64,000 nucleotides of DNA from Streptomyces cinerochromogenes (lineage in GTDB: Bacteria; Actinomycetota; Actinomycetes; Streptomycetales; Streptomycetaceae): NCBI RefSeq assembly GCF_014648635.1, contig NZ_BMRM01000005.1:1-64000 (forward strand), written 5' to 3'. This document shows, piece by piece, positions 1 through 8,357 of the stretch; the first letter of the stretch is position 1, and each line of letters opens with the position of its first letter. The translations under genes and the position numbers were made by a program. The notes beneath the pieces are model-generated. The model worked only from the letters and a program-made list of their open reading frames with translations, did not search any database and had not been told where the DNA came from.

Positions 1-497
1 ACCGCGACGCCGTCCGCACCCCCATGCAGTGGACGCCCGACCGCAACGCCGGCTTCTCCACGTGCGACCCGGGACGCCTCTACCTCCCCACCATCATGGA
101 CCCGGTCTACGGCTACCAGGTCACCAACGTGGAAGCCTCCATGTCCTCCCCGTCCAGCCTGCTGCACTGGACCCGCCGCATGATCGAGATCCGCAAGCAG
201 AACCCGGCCTTCGGACTCGGCTCGTTCACGGAACTGACCTCCTCCAACCCGGCGGTGCTCGCGTTCCTGCGCGAGTACGGCGACGACCTCGTGCTGTGCG
301 TCAACAACTTCTCCCGGTTCGCGCAGCCCACCGAACTCGACCTCAGGGCCTACGACGGACGGCACCCGGTCGAGTTGATCGGCGGGGTCCGCTTCCCCGC
401 CATCGGTGAACTGCCGTACCTGCTCACTCTGCAGGGCCACGGCTTCTACTGGTTCCGGCTCACCCGAGTCGCATCCCGCATCGGCCGCCGCCGCTGA
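1..497 (+). CDS. treS: Trehalose synthase, C-terminal part (partial)
   Basis: This is the end of a GH13 trehalose synthase, which interconverts maltose and trehalose; the N-terminal catalytic part lies before the window. The visible frame begins RDAVRTPMQW, the TPMQW segment typical of the TreS barrel. It then runs through ASMSSPSSLLHWTRRMIEIR and a beta-sandwich C-terminal domain (VLCVNNFSRFAQP). Family TreS proteins end in this way, so the gene looks intact at its 3' end. It sits 32 bases before maltokinase and glgB, the usual gene order of the GlgE alpha-glucan pathway, so one operon is likely. The maltose product would feed the next gene. Identity is very likely; only the extent is uncertain. 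Confidence 0.95.
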   Translation, partial: RDAVRTPMQWTPDRNAGFSTCDPGRLYLPTIMDPVYGYQVTNVEASMSSPSSLLHWTRRMIEIRKQNPAFGLGSFTELTSSNPAVLAFLREYGDDLVLCVNNFSRFAQPTELDLRAYDGRHPVELIGGVRFPAIGELPYLLTLQGHGFYWFRLTRVASRIGRRR

Positions 498-529
498 CCC
501 GCCCGGCACCGAGGAAAGGACGCGTCACC

Positions 530-1894
530 ATGCCGAAGACCATCACCCCCCGACCGCGCACCGCGGCCGGCCTCGACGGGCCCCTGGCCTCGCTGGGCGG
601 GCTGCTGCGCGACTGGCTGCCGAGGCAACGCTGGTTCGCGGGCAAGGACCGGCCCGTCACCGATCTGACGGTGCTGTCCGTGACGGAGCTGTTCCCGGGG
701 TGTCTGCACCTGCTGGTCCACGCCTCGCACGTGCCGGTGCCCACCCCGGGCGGCACCGCCCCGTCCGGGGACTGCTACCAGCTGCTGCTGGGGCTGCGCC
801 CGCACCTCGCGCCGCGACTCGAGCGGGCGTTCATCGGGCGCGCCGTACAGGGTCCGCTGGCCGGGCTCGCGGTGTACGACGCGCTGCACGACCCGCGGTC
901 GGCGCACCTGCTGCTGGAGCGGCTGCGGCATCCCGGCGCGGCGGGTCCGCTGCGCTTCGAGGCGGATCCCGGTGCCCTCCTGCCCGGCGGGCTGCCGCCG
1001 CGGCTGCTGGACGCCGAGCAGTCCAACTCGTCGATCGTGTACGGCGACGCGTACATCCTGAAGCTGTTCCGCCGGATCCAGCCGGGCGTCAACCCGGACC
1101 TGGAGGTGCCGGCGGCGCTGGCCGCGCAGGGCTGCGCCCGGGTACCGGCGCCGGTGGCCTGGTTCAGCACGACCGCGCCCCGCCCGGCGACGCTGGGGGT
1201 GCTGCAGCCCTTCCTGCCGGACGCCACCGACGGCTGGACGCTGGCGCTGCGCGCGCTCGGCGCGGGCGACCACTTCACCGCCGAGGCCCGCGCGCTGGGC
1301 CGGGCCATGGCCGAGGTGCACCTGGCGCTGGCCGAGGCCTTCCCGCCGGCCGGGCCGGGCGAGAACGGCCGTACCGCCGAGGCGATGTGCGCCCGGCTGG
1401 AGGCCGCCGCGCACGCCGTACCCGGGCTGCTGCCCTTCGTGCCCGGGCTGCGGGCCGCGTTCGGGGCGCTCGCCACGTGCGACACCGGGCCCCCCGCGCA
1501 GCGCATCCACGGCGATCTGCACCTGGGACAGGTGCTGCGGGCCGGCCGCGACTGGTTCGTGATCGACTTCGAGGGCGAGCCGTCCCGTCCGCTCGCCGAG
1601 CGGTGCGCCCCGCAGTCCCCGGTGCGGGACGTCGCCGGGATGCTGCGCTCCTTCGACTACGCGGCCCGGCAGCGCCGCCCCTGGCGACCCGAGTGGGCGC
1701 GCCGCTGCCGGGAGGCGTTCTGCGCGGGCTACGCGGCCCGCGCCGGCTGGGATCCACGCAAGAAGCACGCGCTGCTGCGCGCGCACGAGACGGACAGGGC
1801 GGTGTACGAGGTGCTGTACGAGGCGAGACACCGGCCGGACTGGCTGCCGGTTCCGATGGCGGCGATCAAGCGGCTCGCGGTGTGGGGAGGCTGA
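530..1894 (+). CDS. mak: Maltokinase
   Basis: The 454-residue protein matches the Pep2/Mak family, which phosphorylates maltose with ATP to maltose 1-phosphate, the donor used by GlgE. It has an APH-like kinase fold: an N-terminal cap with LRDWLPRQRWFAGKDRP, a glycine-rich SNSSIVYGDAYILKLFRR segment, the catalytic loop IHGDLHLGQVL and the metal motif VIDFEGEP. The start ATG follows a strong GAGGAAAGGA ribosome site. The gene lies between treS and glgB, with only 3 bases between its stop and the glgB start. The shared neighbourhood with TreS and GlgB supports a role in cytosolic alpha-glucan synthesis. Length is normal for the family. Confidence 0.95.
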   Translation: MPKTITPRPRTAAGLDGPLASLGGLLRDWLPRQRWFAGKDRPVTDLTVLSVTELFPGCLHLLVHASHVPVPTPGGTAPSGDCYQLLLGLRPHLAPRLERAFIGRAVQGPLAGLAVYDALHDPRSAHLLLERLRHPGAAGPLRFEADPGALLPGGLPPRLLDAEQSNSSIVYGDAYILKLFRRIQPGVNPDLEVPAALAAQGCARVPAPVAWFSTTAPRPATLGVLQPFLPDATDGWTLALRALGAGDHFTAEARALGRAMAEVHLALAEAFPPAGPGENGRTAEAMCARLEAAAHAVPGLLPFVPGLRAAFGALATCDTGPPAQRIHGDLHLGQVLRAGRDWFVIDFEGEPSRPLAERCAPQSPVRDVAGMLRSFDYAARQRRPWRPEWARRCREAFCAGYAARAGWDPRKKHALLRAHETDRAVYEVLYEARHRPDWLPVPMAAIKRLAVWGG

Positions 1895-1897
1895 CCC

Positions 1898-4096
1898 ATG
1901 GCACTGCGCACCACGCGCCCCGAGGCCGCGGGACCCACGCCGCCCGCGGCCGTGACCCTGGACCCCGCCGACCGCGGCCGGCTGCTGGCCGGCACGCACC
2001 ATGATCCGCACGCCCTGCTGGGCGCCCACCCGGTGCCGGGCGGCACGCTCTTCCGGGCGCTGCGCCCGAACGCCCGCGCGGTGAGCGTCGTGATCGACGG
2101 GGCCCGCACCGAGCTGCGCTCGGAGGGCGACGGTCTGTTCGCGGGCGTGCTGCCGTGCGCACGGATCCCGTCGTACACCCTGCTGGTGGCGTACGACGAC
2201 GCCGAGCAGGAGGTGCACGACCCGTACCGGTTCCTGCCCGCCCTCGGCGAGCTGGACCTGCACCTGATCCGGGAGGGCCGGCACGAGCAGCTGTGGCGGG
2301 CGCTCGGGGCCGAGCCGATGGTCCACGAGGGTGTGGCCGGCACCCGCTTCACCGTGTGGGCGCCCAACGCCCAGGGGGTGCGGGTGGCCGGGGACTTCAC
2401 CTACTGGGACGGCACCCAGTACCCGATGCGCTCGCTCGGCGCGTCCGGGGTGTGGGAGCTGTTCCTGCCCGGGATCGGCGAGGGCACCCGGTACAAGTTC
2501 GAGATCACCGCCCGGTACGGCCACCGGTTCCTGAAGGCCGACCCGATGGCCCGGTGCACCCAGGTACCGCCGGACACGGCGTCGGTCGTGACGGTCTCGC
2601 GGTACGCGTGGGGGGACGCCCAGTGGATGGCGCACCGGGGCGACACCCCCGTGCACCAGGCGCCGTTCTCGGTGTACGAGGTGCACCTGCCGTCCTGGCG
2701 GCCGGGGGCGACCTACCGCGAGCTGGCGGAGGAGCTGCCCGCGTACGTGAAGGGGATGGGCTTCACCCACGTGGAGCTGATGCCGGTGGCCGGGCACCCC
2801 TTCAGCGGCTCGTGGGGGTACCAGGTCACCTCCTACTACGCGCCGATGCCCCGGCTGGGGTCCCCGGACGACTTCCGGTACTTCGTGGACGCCTGCCACC
2901 GGGCCGGCCTCGGGGTGATCATGGACTGGGTGCCGGCGCACTTCCCCAAGGACGACTGGGCGCTGGCCCGGTTCGACGGGGACCCGCTGTACGAGCCCGG
3001 GAACGCCCTGCGGGCGGAGCACCCGGACTGGGGGACGTACGAGTTCGACTACGGCCGGACCGAGGTGCGCAACTTCCTCGTCGCCAACGCGGTGTACTGG
3101 TGCGAGGAGTTCCACATCGACGGGCTGCGGGTGGACGCGGTCGCCTCGATGCTCTACCTGGACTACTCGCGGGACTCCGGGCAGTGGGAGCCGAACGTGT
3201 TCGGCGGCCGGGAGGACCTGGACGCGGTGGCCTTCCTGCAGGAGATGAACGCCACCGTGTACCGGCGCTGCCCGGGCGTGGTGACCATCGCCGAGGAGTC
3301 CACCGCGTGGGACGGGGTGACCCGGCCGACGGACAGCGGCGGGCTCGGGTTCGGGCTGAAGTGGAACATGGGCTGGATGCACGACTCGCTGCAGTACATC
3401 CAGAAGGAGCCGGTGCACCGCAAGTACCACCACAACGAGATGACCTTCTCGATGGTGTACGCCTACAGCGAGAACTACGTCCTGCCGATCTCCCACGACG
3501 AGGTCGTGCACGGCAAGCAGGCGCTGGTGTCGAAGATGCCCGGCGACTGGTGGCAGCGGCGGGCCAACCACCGGGCCTACCTCGGCTTCATGTGGGCCCA
3601 CCCCGGCAAGCAGCTGTTGTTCATGGGGCAGGAGTTCGCCCAGGGGGCGGAGTGGTCCCACACGCACGGCCCGGAGTGGTGGCTGCTCGGCGACGACTAC
3701 CACTCGGCCGGCGATCACCGGGGCGTGCAGGAGCTGGTGCGGGAGCTGAACACGGTCTACCGGGCGACCCCGGCACTGTGGCAGCGGGACACCGACCCGG
3801 GCGGTTTCCGGTGGGTGCTGTGCGACGCGGCGGACGACAACGTCCTGGCGTTCCTGCGGTTCGCCGGCGACGGCGCTCCGCTGCTGGCCGTGTCGAACTT
3901 CTCCCCCGTCGTCCGGCACGACTACCGGCTGTGGGTGCCGGACGGGATCGCCGCCTGGCGCGAGGAGCTGAACACCGACGACGTCCGCTACGGCGGCGGG
4001 GGCGTGCGCACCGAGGGGCCGGTCAAGCCCGAGGAGGGGGCCCTGCGGCTCACCCTGCCGCCGCTCGCCACCGTCTGGCTCGTCCCCGAGCGCTGA
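1898..4096 (+). CDS. glgB: 1,4-alpha-glucan branching enzyme
   Basis: GlgB makes alpha-1,6 branches in glycogen-like glucan. The 732-residue protein has two N-terminal CBM48-like beta domains (about residues 20-215), a GH13 barrel and a C-terminal beta domain. The predicted nucleophile is D413 in DGLRVDAVASML, the acid/base E466 in TIAEESTAWDG, and the transition-state region is LPISHDEVVHGK. The ATG follows GGGGAGG at the end of maltokinase, three bases after that stop. This indicates tight operonic expression with treS and mak. With the GlgE maltosyltransferase (presumably upstream of the window) these enzymes would convert trehalose to branched alpha-glucan. No missing catalytic residue was seen. 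Confidence 0.97.
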   Translation: MALRTTRPEAAGPTPPAAVTLDPADRGRLLAGTHHDPHALLGAHPVPGGTLFRALRPNARAVSVVIDGARTELRSEGDGLFAGVLPCARIPSYTLLVAYDDAEQEVHDPYRFLPALGELDLHLIREGRHEQLWRALGAEPMVHEGVAGTRFTVWAPNAQGVRVAGDFTYWDGTQYPMRSLGASGVWELFLPGIGEGTRYKFEITARYGHRFLKADPMARCTQVPPDTASVVTVSRYAWGDAQWMAHRGDTPVHQAPFSVYEVHLPSWRPGATYRELAEELPAYVKGMGFTHVELMPVAGHPFSGSWGYQVTSYYAPMPRLGSPDDFRYFVDACHRAGLGVIMDWVPAHFPKDDWALARFDGDPLYEPGNALRAEHPDWGTYEFDYGRTEVRNFLVANAVYWCEEFHIDGLRVDAVASMLYLDYSRDSGQWEPNVFGGREDLDAVAFLQEMNATVYRRCPGVVTIAEESTAWDGVTRPTDSGGLGFGLKWNMGWMHDSLQYIQKEPVHRKYHHNEMTFSMVYAYSENYVLPISHDEVVHGKQALVSKMPGDWWQRRANHRAYLGFMWAHPGKQLLFMGQEFAQGAEWSHTHGPEWWLLGDDYHSAGDHRGVQELVRELNTVYRATPALWQRDTDPGGFRWVLCDAADDNVLAFLRFAGDGAPLLAVSNFSPVVRHDYRLWVPDGIAAWREELNTDDVRYGGGGVRTEGPVKPEEGALRLTLPPLATVWLVPER

Positions 4097-4188
4097 AGGC
4101 CGCAGGTGTCGGCGGCCGTCCGAGGGGCAGTCGGGGTCGTACAGACCCACGAATGCCCCACGCGGCACGGACAGAAGGGCGGCACCAC

Positions 4189-5277
4189 GTGCGCACCGTC
4201 GGAGTGGAGGAGGAACTCCTTCTGGTCGATCCGGACACCGGCGACCCGAAGGCGCTGGCGGCGGCTGTCCTCGCCCATGCCGCCCAGGACGATCCCGGGC
4301 AGGACGTGTTCGAGAAGGAACTGTTCGGGCAGATGCTGGAGTTCGCCACCCATCCGCAGTCGGAGATGGCGGCCCTCGGCGACGAGATCGTGCGCTGCCG
4401 CAAGGAGGCCGCCCGGCACGCCGGGCAGATCGGCTGCGGGGTCGCGGCGCTGGCCACCTCGCCCCTGCCGGTCAGTCCCGCCCTCAGCGTGAACGAGCGG
4501 TACCAGTGGCTCGCCGAGCGGTTCGGGATACCCACCTGGGACCAACTGGTGTGCGGCTGTCATGTCCATGTGTCGGTGGAGTCGGACGAGGAGGGTGTCG
4601 CGGTCCTCGACCGACTCGCTCCGTGGCTGCCGGTGCTGCGGGCGATCAGCGGTAACTCCCCGTTCTGGCAGGGCAGGGACACCGGTTACGCGAGCTATCG
4701 CAGCCGGGTGTGGAACCGGTGGCCGTCGGCCGGGCCGACCGAGCCGTTCGGGTCCGCCGAGCGGTACCACCGGCGGGTGGCCGACATGGTGGCCACCGGC
4801 GTCATCCTGGACGAGGCGATGGCCTACTTCGACGCGCGGCTGTCGGCGCACTATCCGACGGTGGAGATCCGGGTGGCGGACGTGTGCCTGTCCGCGGAGA
4901 GCGCCGTGCTGATCGCCACGCTCTGCCGGGCCCTCGTGGAGACGACCGCCCGGGAGTGGCGGGCGGGCCGTCCGGCGCCCGAACCCGGCGTGAGCCTGCT
5001 GCGGCTGGCCGACTGGCAGGCCGCCCGGTTCGGTCTGGAGGAGGACCTCCTCGACCCGGTCACCCTGCGGCCCCGGCCCGCCCCGCTGGTGCTGCGTTCC
5101 CTGCTGGAGTACACCGGGGACGCGCTCCAGGAAAGCGGTGACGCGGCCCGCGCCGAGCGGGCCGTCGGCGAACTGCTGCGGACGGGCAACGGCGCGCGGG
5201 AGCAGCGCGGGCTGCTGGAGCGCACCGGCAGCCTGCGGGACGTCGTCACCGAGTGCGTGCGGCGCACGCAGGCGTGA
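4189..5277 (+). CDS. YbdK-family carboxylate-amine ligase (glutamate-cysteine ligase-like)
   Basis: The 362-residue product belongs to the GCS2/YbdK ATP-dependent ligases, which join glutamate or a similar acid to an amine. Diagnostic segments are RTVGVEEELLLVDPDTG at the start, CGCHVHVSVES near residue 125, the RSRVWNRWPSAGP loop and VEIRVADVCLS. I chose the GTG at 4189 because the family's VGVEEE motif begins only four residues later and a GAAGG sequence lies upstream. An in-frame ATG at 4153 would add 12 residues. The gene follows glgB by 92 bases and may be a separate unit. The true substrate is unknown; weak glutamate-cysteine ligase activity is reported for E. coli YbdK only. Confidence 0.88.
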   Translation: MRTVGVEEELLLVDPDTGDPKALAAAVLAHAAQDDPGQDVFEKELFGQMLEFATHPQSEMAALGDEIVRCRKEAARHAGQIGCGVAALATSPLPVSPALSVNERYQWLAERFGIPTWDQLVCGCHVHVSVESDEEGVAVLDRLAPWLPVLRAISGNSPFWQGRDTGYASYRSRVWNRWPSAGPTEPFGSAERYHRRVADMVATGVILDEAMAYFDARLSAHYPTVEIRVADVCLSAESAVLIATLCRALVETTAREWRAGRPAPEPGVSLLRLADWQAARFGLEEDLLDPVTLRPRPAPLVLRSLLEYTGDALQESGDAARAERAVGELLRTGNGAREQRGLLERTGSLRDVVTECVRRTQA

Positions 5278-5286
5278 GCGGGCCGA

Positions 5287-5520
5287 TCAGAGGATCAGTA
5301 CCAGGGCGTACACCAGGAAGAAGGCCGCGATCACCACGACCAGCAGCAGGATCAGGGTCAGCGGTGCCTTGGCCCAGCCCCTGCGCTGGACGTGCGGCTC
5401 GCGGGGGCCGGCCTCGGGCATACTGCTCTCGGCCGGCGGGGTCTCGCCGGGCGGAACTCCCCCACCTGGTTCCAGGCCGGTCGTGCGCTCGGGTTCCGGA
5501 TCGGGGTTCACATGGCTCAT
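5287..5520 (-). CDS. Small DUF6480-like membrane protein
   Basis: This 77-residue protein has a proline- and glutamate-rich cytoplasmic half (MSHVNPDPEPERTTGLEPGG) and one C-terminal hydrophobic segment (about residues 54-76, LTLILLLVVVIAAFFLVYAL) ending at the carboxyl terminus. That layout fits a tail-anchored single-span membrane protein. It resembles the actinobacterial DUF6480 family, whose function is not known. The ATG at 5520 is preferred because the motif begins there; the frame stays open upstream without a better site. It converges with the ligase gene, the two stops being nine bases apart. No function is proposed. Confidence 0.7.
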   Translation of the reverse strand: MSHVNPDPEPERTTGLEPGGGVPPGETPPAESSMPEAGPREPHVQRRGWAKAPLTLILLLVVVIAAFFLVYALVLIL

Positions 5521-5668
5521 GCCACCCGAGTCCCCAGGACACGGCCACATCATCAGCCGATCACGATTCTCCGTTCCCGTCACCGAACGCGGTCGCCTGG
5601 GCTACATTCGAGCACCGCCGACACCGAGCCGGTCGGCGGAGTGGCCCTCCGTATCCCAGGAGCAGCGC

Positions 5669-7567
5669 ATGCGGGACGTCGCCCTCGCTCCAGCCGTTAT
5701 CCCGCCGCTCGCCGGCGGCCTCGCCGACAGCGTCTTCGAGCGGGCCGAGCGCGATCCGGCGCTGCCGGTGCTGGCGCGCCGGGCCCGTCCGCCCGCGGCC
5801 GGGTGGGACGAGGTGACGGCGGTCGAGCTGCGGGACGAGGTGGTCGACCTGGCCAAGGGCCTGGTCGCCGCCGGGATCTCGCCCGGCCACCGGGTCGCCG
5901 TGATGGCCCGGACCCGTTACGAGTGGACGGTGCTCGCCCTCGCGCTGTGGGCGGTGGGCGCCGAGGTCGTACCGATCCATCCGGCTTCCTCGCGCGAGCA
6001 GGTCGAGTGGATCCTGCGGGACGCCGGCTGTGTGGCCGTGGTCGTGGAGGACGAGCAGGGCATCATGACCGTCGGCACCGTGTGCACCCGGCTGCCGCGG
6101 CTGCGGCACGTCTGGCAGCTCGACGCGGGCGCGCTGCCGGACCTCATGCAGCGGGGCACGGTGGTCTCCTCCACCACCGTGGAGTCGCTGCGGCGGATCG
6201 TGCTGCCGGACTCGACGGCGGCCGTCGTCTACACCTCCGGCACCTCCGGCCGGCTGATGGGCTGCGCGCTCAGCCACCGGGGCCTGGCCTACCCGTGCGA
6301 CACCCTGCTGGCCGGCTGGGCGCACACGGCGGCGCCCCCGGGCGAACAGCCGTCCGTGCTGGCCTTCCTGCCGTTCTCCCACGTCTACGGCATCATGATC
6401 ATGCTGATGTGTGTGCGCGGCGGGGTGCTGATGGCGCACGAGCCGGAGCTGACCGAGGCGGCACTGGCCTCGGCCCTGACCACGTTCCGGCCGACGTACC
6501 TGTACGGCGTGCCGTCGGTGTTCGAGAGGCTCTACAAGACTTTCCTGCGCACCGCCCAACAGGCGGGCCGGGGCGCCCTGTTCGAGCGGGCCGCGCAGAC
6601 CGCGCGGGAGTTCGCCGCGGCCGAGGAGCGCCGCCGGCTGGGCACCGGACCGGGCCCCGGGCTGGAACTGAGGCTGCAGCACGCCCTGTACGAACGGACG
6701 GTGTACCGCAGGCTGCGGGCCGCGCTCGGCGGCCGGGTGGTGCGCGGCACCTCCGGCGGCAGTGCGCTGGGCCGCGAACTGTGCCTGTTCTACGAGGGCA
6801 TCGGCGTGTTCCTGCACGACGGCTACGGCCTCACCGAGTCCTCCGGCGGGATCACCATGCAGCCGCTGGGCCGGGAGAAGTCCGGGACCGTGGGGCGGCC
6901 GCTGCCGGGCACCGAGGTCCAGGTGGCCGACGACGGGGAGATCCTGGTGCGCGGGCCGTCGGTGTTCCAGGGCTACGTCGGCGACGAGCGGGCGACCCGG
7001 GCCGCGCTGCGCGGCGGCTGGCTGGCCACCGGGGACATCGGGCGGCTGGACGACGAGGGCTATCTGACGATCACCGGACGCAAGAAGGACATCATCGTCA
7101 CCAGCGGCGGCAAGAGCGTGGCGCCGGCCCTGCTGGAGCAGCGGCTGCGCATGCACCCGCTCATCCACCAGGCGGTGGTGCTCGGCGACGACCGGCCCTG
7201 CGTCGGCGCCCTGCTCACCCTGGACCCGCAGTTCCTCGCGCACTGGCGGGGCACCCTGGCCCTGCCGGGCGACGCCCAGGCCCGGGAGACCCGGGAGGAG
7301 AACGCGCTGCGGGAGGAGCTCGCGCGGGCCGTGGCCTCCGCCAACAGCGCGGTGTCCCGCGCGGAGTCCATCAGGGTCTACCGTGTCCTCCAGGAACCGT
7401 TCGCACCGGACAACGGGCTGCTCACCCCGTCCCTGAAACTGCGCCGGGACGCCGTCGTGCGGCACTACGCGGCCGAGATCGAGGCGATGTACCAGGCGCG
7501 GTCCCGGTCGCGTCCGGTGGTGCAGGAACCGGCCGAGTGGGACGAACCGGACGATGTCTTCCGCTGA
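5669..7567 (+). CDS. AMP-dependent synthetase / long-chain fatty-acid CoA ligase-like protein
   Basis: The 632-residue protein is an ANL-superfamily adenylate-forming enzyme, most like long-chain acyl-CoA synthetases (FadD15 type). Motifs in order: the P-loop TSGTSGRLMGCALSH, the adenine-binding GYGLTESSGG, the TGDIGRLDDEGYLTITGRKKD hinge region and the catalytic lysine motif TSGGKSVAPALLE. In the P-loop the usual proline and lysine (TSGTTGxPKG) are replaced by arginine, leucine and methionine (SGRLMGC), an unusual variation that could slow or change adenylation. The ATG at 5669 follows CCAGGAGC. The upstream gene is on the other strand, so a promoter should lie in 5521-5668. The substrate is not inferable beyond a carboxylic acid. 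Confidence 0.87.
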   Translation: MRDVALAPAVIPPLAGGLADSVFERAERDPALPVLARRARPPAAGWDEVTAVELRDEVVDLAKGLVAAGISPGHRVAVMARTRYEWTVLALALWAVGAEVVPIHPASSREQVEWILRDAGCVAVVVEDEQGIMTVGTVCTRLPRLRHVWQLDAGALPDLMQRGTVVSSTTVESLRRIVLPDSTAAVVYTSGTSGRLMGCALSHRGLAYPCDTLLAGWAHTAAPPGEQPSVLAFLPFSHVYGIMIMLMCVRGGVLMAHEPELTEAALASALTTFRPTYLYGVPSVFERLYKTFLRTAQQAGRGALFERAAQTAREFAAAEERRRLGTGPGPGLELRLQHALYERTVYRRLRAALGGRVVRGTSGGSALGRELCLFYEGIGVFLHDGYGLTESSGGITMQPLGREKSGTVGRPLPGTEVQVADDGEILVRGPSVFQGYVGDERATRAALRGGWLATGDIGRLDDEGYLTITGRKKDIIVTSGGKSVAPALLEQRLRMHPLIHQAVVLGDDRPCVGALLTLDPQFLAHWRGTLALPGDAQARETREENALREELARAVASANSAVSRAESIRVYRVLQEPFAPDNGLLTPSLKLRRDAVVRHYAAEIEAMYQARSRSRPVVQEPAEWDEPDDVFR

Positions 7568-7721
7568 GGGGACGTGCCGTTCGGACGGTCGGACCCAGGG
7601 GAGACGGATAGCCTGCGCCACTGGGGGAACCCGCAGCGCAGCGAAAGAGATCAGCAACGACGACGTCCTGGTCGCAGGGGCCGCACCGGTCCCTCGCCAG
7701 CCGGGGCCCGGGGAATGCGAG

Positions 7722-8156
7722 ATGGTGACGGAGCCGCGCTGGGACGACACACCGCCCTCGGAGGAGAGGTACGAGCGTACGTTCTCCTTCCCCGGGGAGC
7801 TGCGCAACGTCACGGGCGCGCGGCTCGCGGCGGAGGAGTTCCTCTGCGCGCTCGCCCGGCACGCACCGCCGGGCGCGCACGAGTACTGGGACGACATCCT
7901 GCTGGTCGTGACCGAGCTGGCCGCGAACGCGATCCAGTACGCGCCCGGCCCGTTCGACCTGCGGATGCGCCGCACCTTCGACGGGGTGCACGTGACGATG
8001 CGGGACACGAGCACGACCAGGCCGGAGCCGCGTCCCTTCCACCCGCGTACGGGCGGTGGCGGGATCGGCTGGCACCTGGTGCACACGCTGTGCACCCAGG
8101 TCAGCGTCGTCGTGCACGAGCGCGGGAAGGACATCCACGCGTTCCTGCCCTGGTGA
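7722..8156 (+). CDS. RsbW-like ATP-binding protein (GHKL anti-sigma/regulatory kinase family)
   Basis: This 144-residue protein has the HATPase_c fold of RsbW/SpoIIAB-type proteins: an N box ELAANAIQYAPG (about residues 66-77), a DTS segment and a G2 box GGGGIGWHLV near residue 113. Streptomyces encode dozens of such single-domain ATPases, some of which bind sigma factors or anti-anti-sigma proteins; partner and role are not visible here. The chosen ATG is the first methionine before the conserved domain. The frame is open further upstream, into the synthetase stop region, so a longer form is possible. A second member of the family sits at 13453-13884 beside a sigma factor. Confidence 0.75.
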   Translation: MVTEPRWDDTPPSEERYERTFSFPGELRNVTGARLAAEEFLCALARHAPPGAHEYWDDILLVVTELAANAIQYAPGPFDLRMRRTFDGVHVTMRDTSTTRPEPRPFHPRTGGGGIGWHLVHTLCTQVSVVVHERGKDIHAFLPW

Positions 8157-8357
8157 CCGTGTTCGACGGACGGATGTGTGGCGACCGGTTGGTCCGCGCG
8201 CGTGTGGGGGCATGCTGTCCCCACGTGCCCCACGTGTTCGTCTGCCTGCCGTACCCGGCTGGCGGAACGGCCGGCGGCGCGGTGGGATCGGAGTCGGCAC
8301 AGCGATCCGGGGCAGGCGAACGGCGTGGAGCCGGACCGCCTGGAGGCGCAGAAAGGG

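Noticed and set aside
446..4168. A 1240-codon open frame antisense to the maltokinase and glgB genes
   Set aside because: High G+C makes stop codons rare in antisense frames. The translation is Arg/Pro/Gly/His-rich with no family motif and the sense genes are certain. The same applies to the other long antisense frames in the window.
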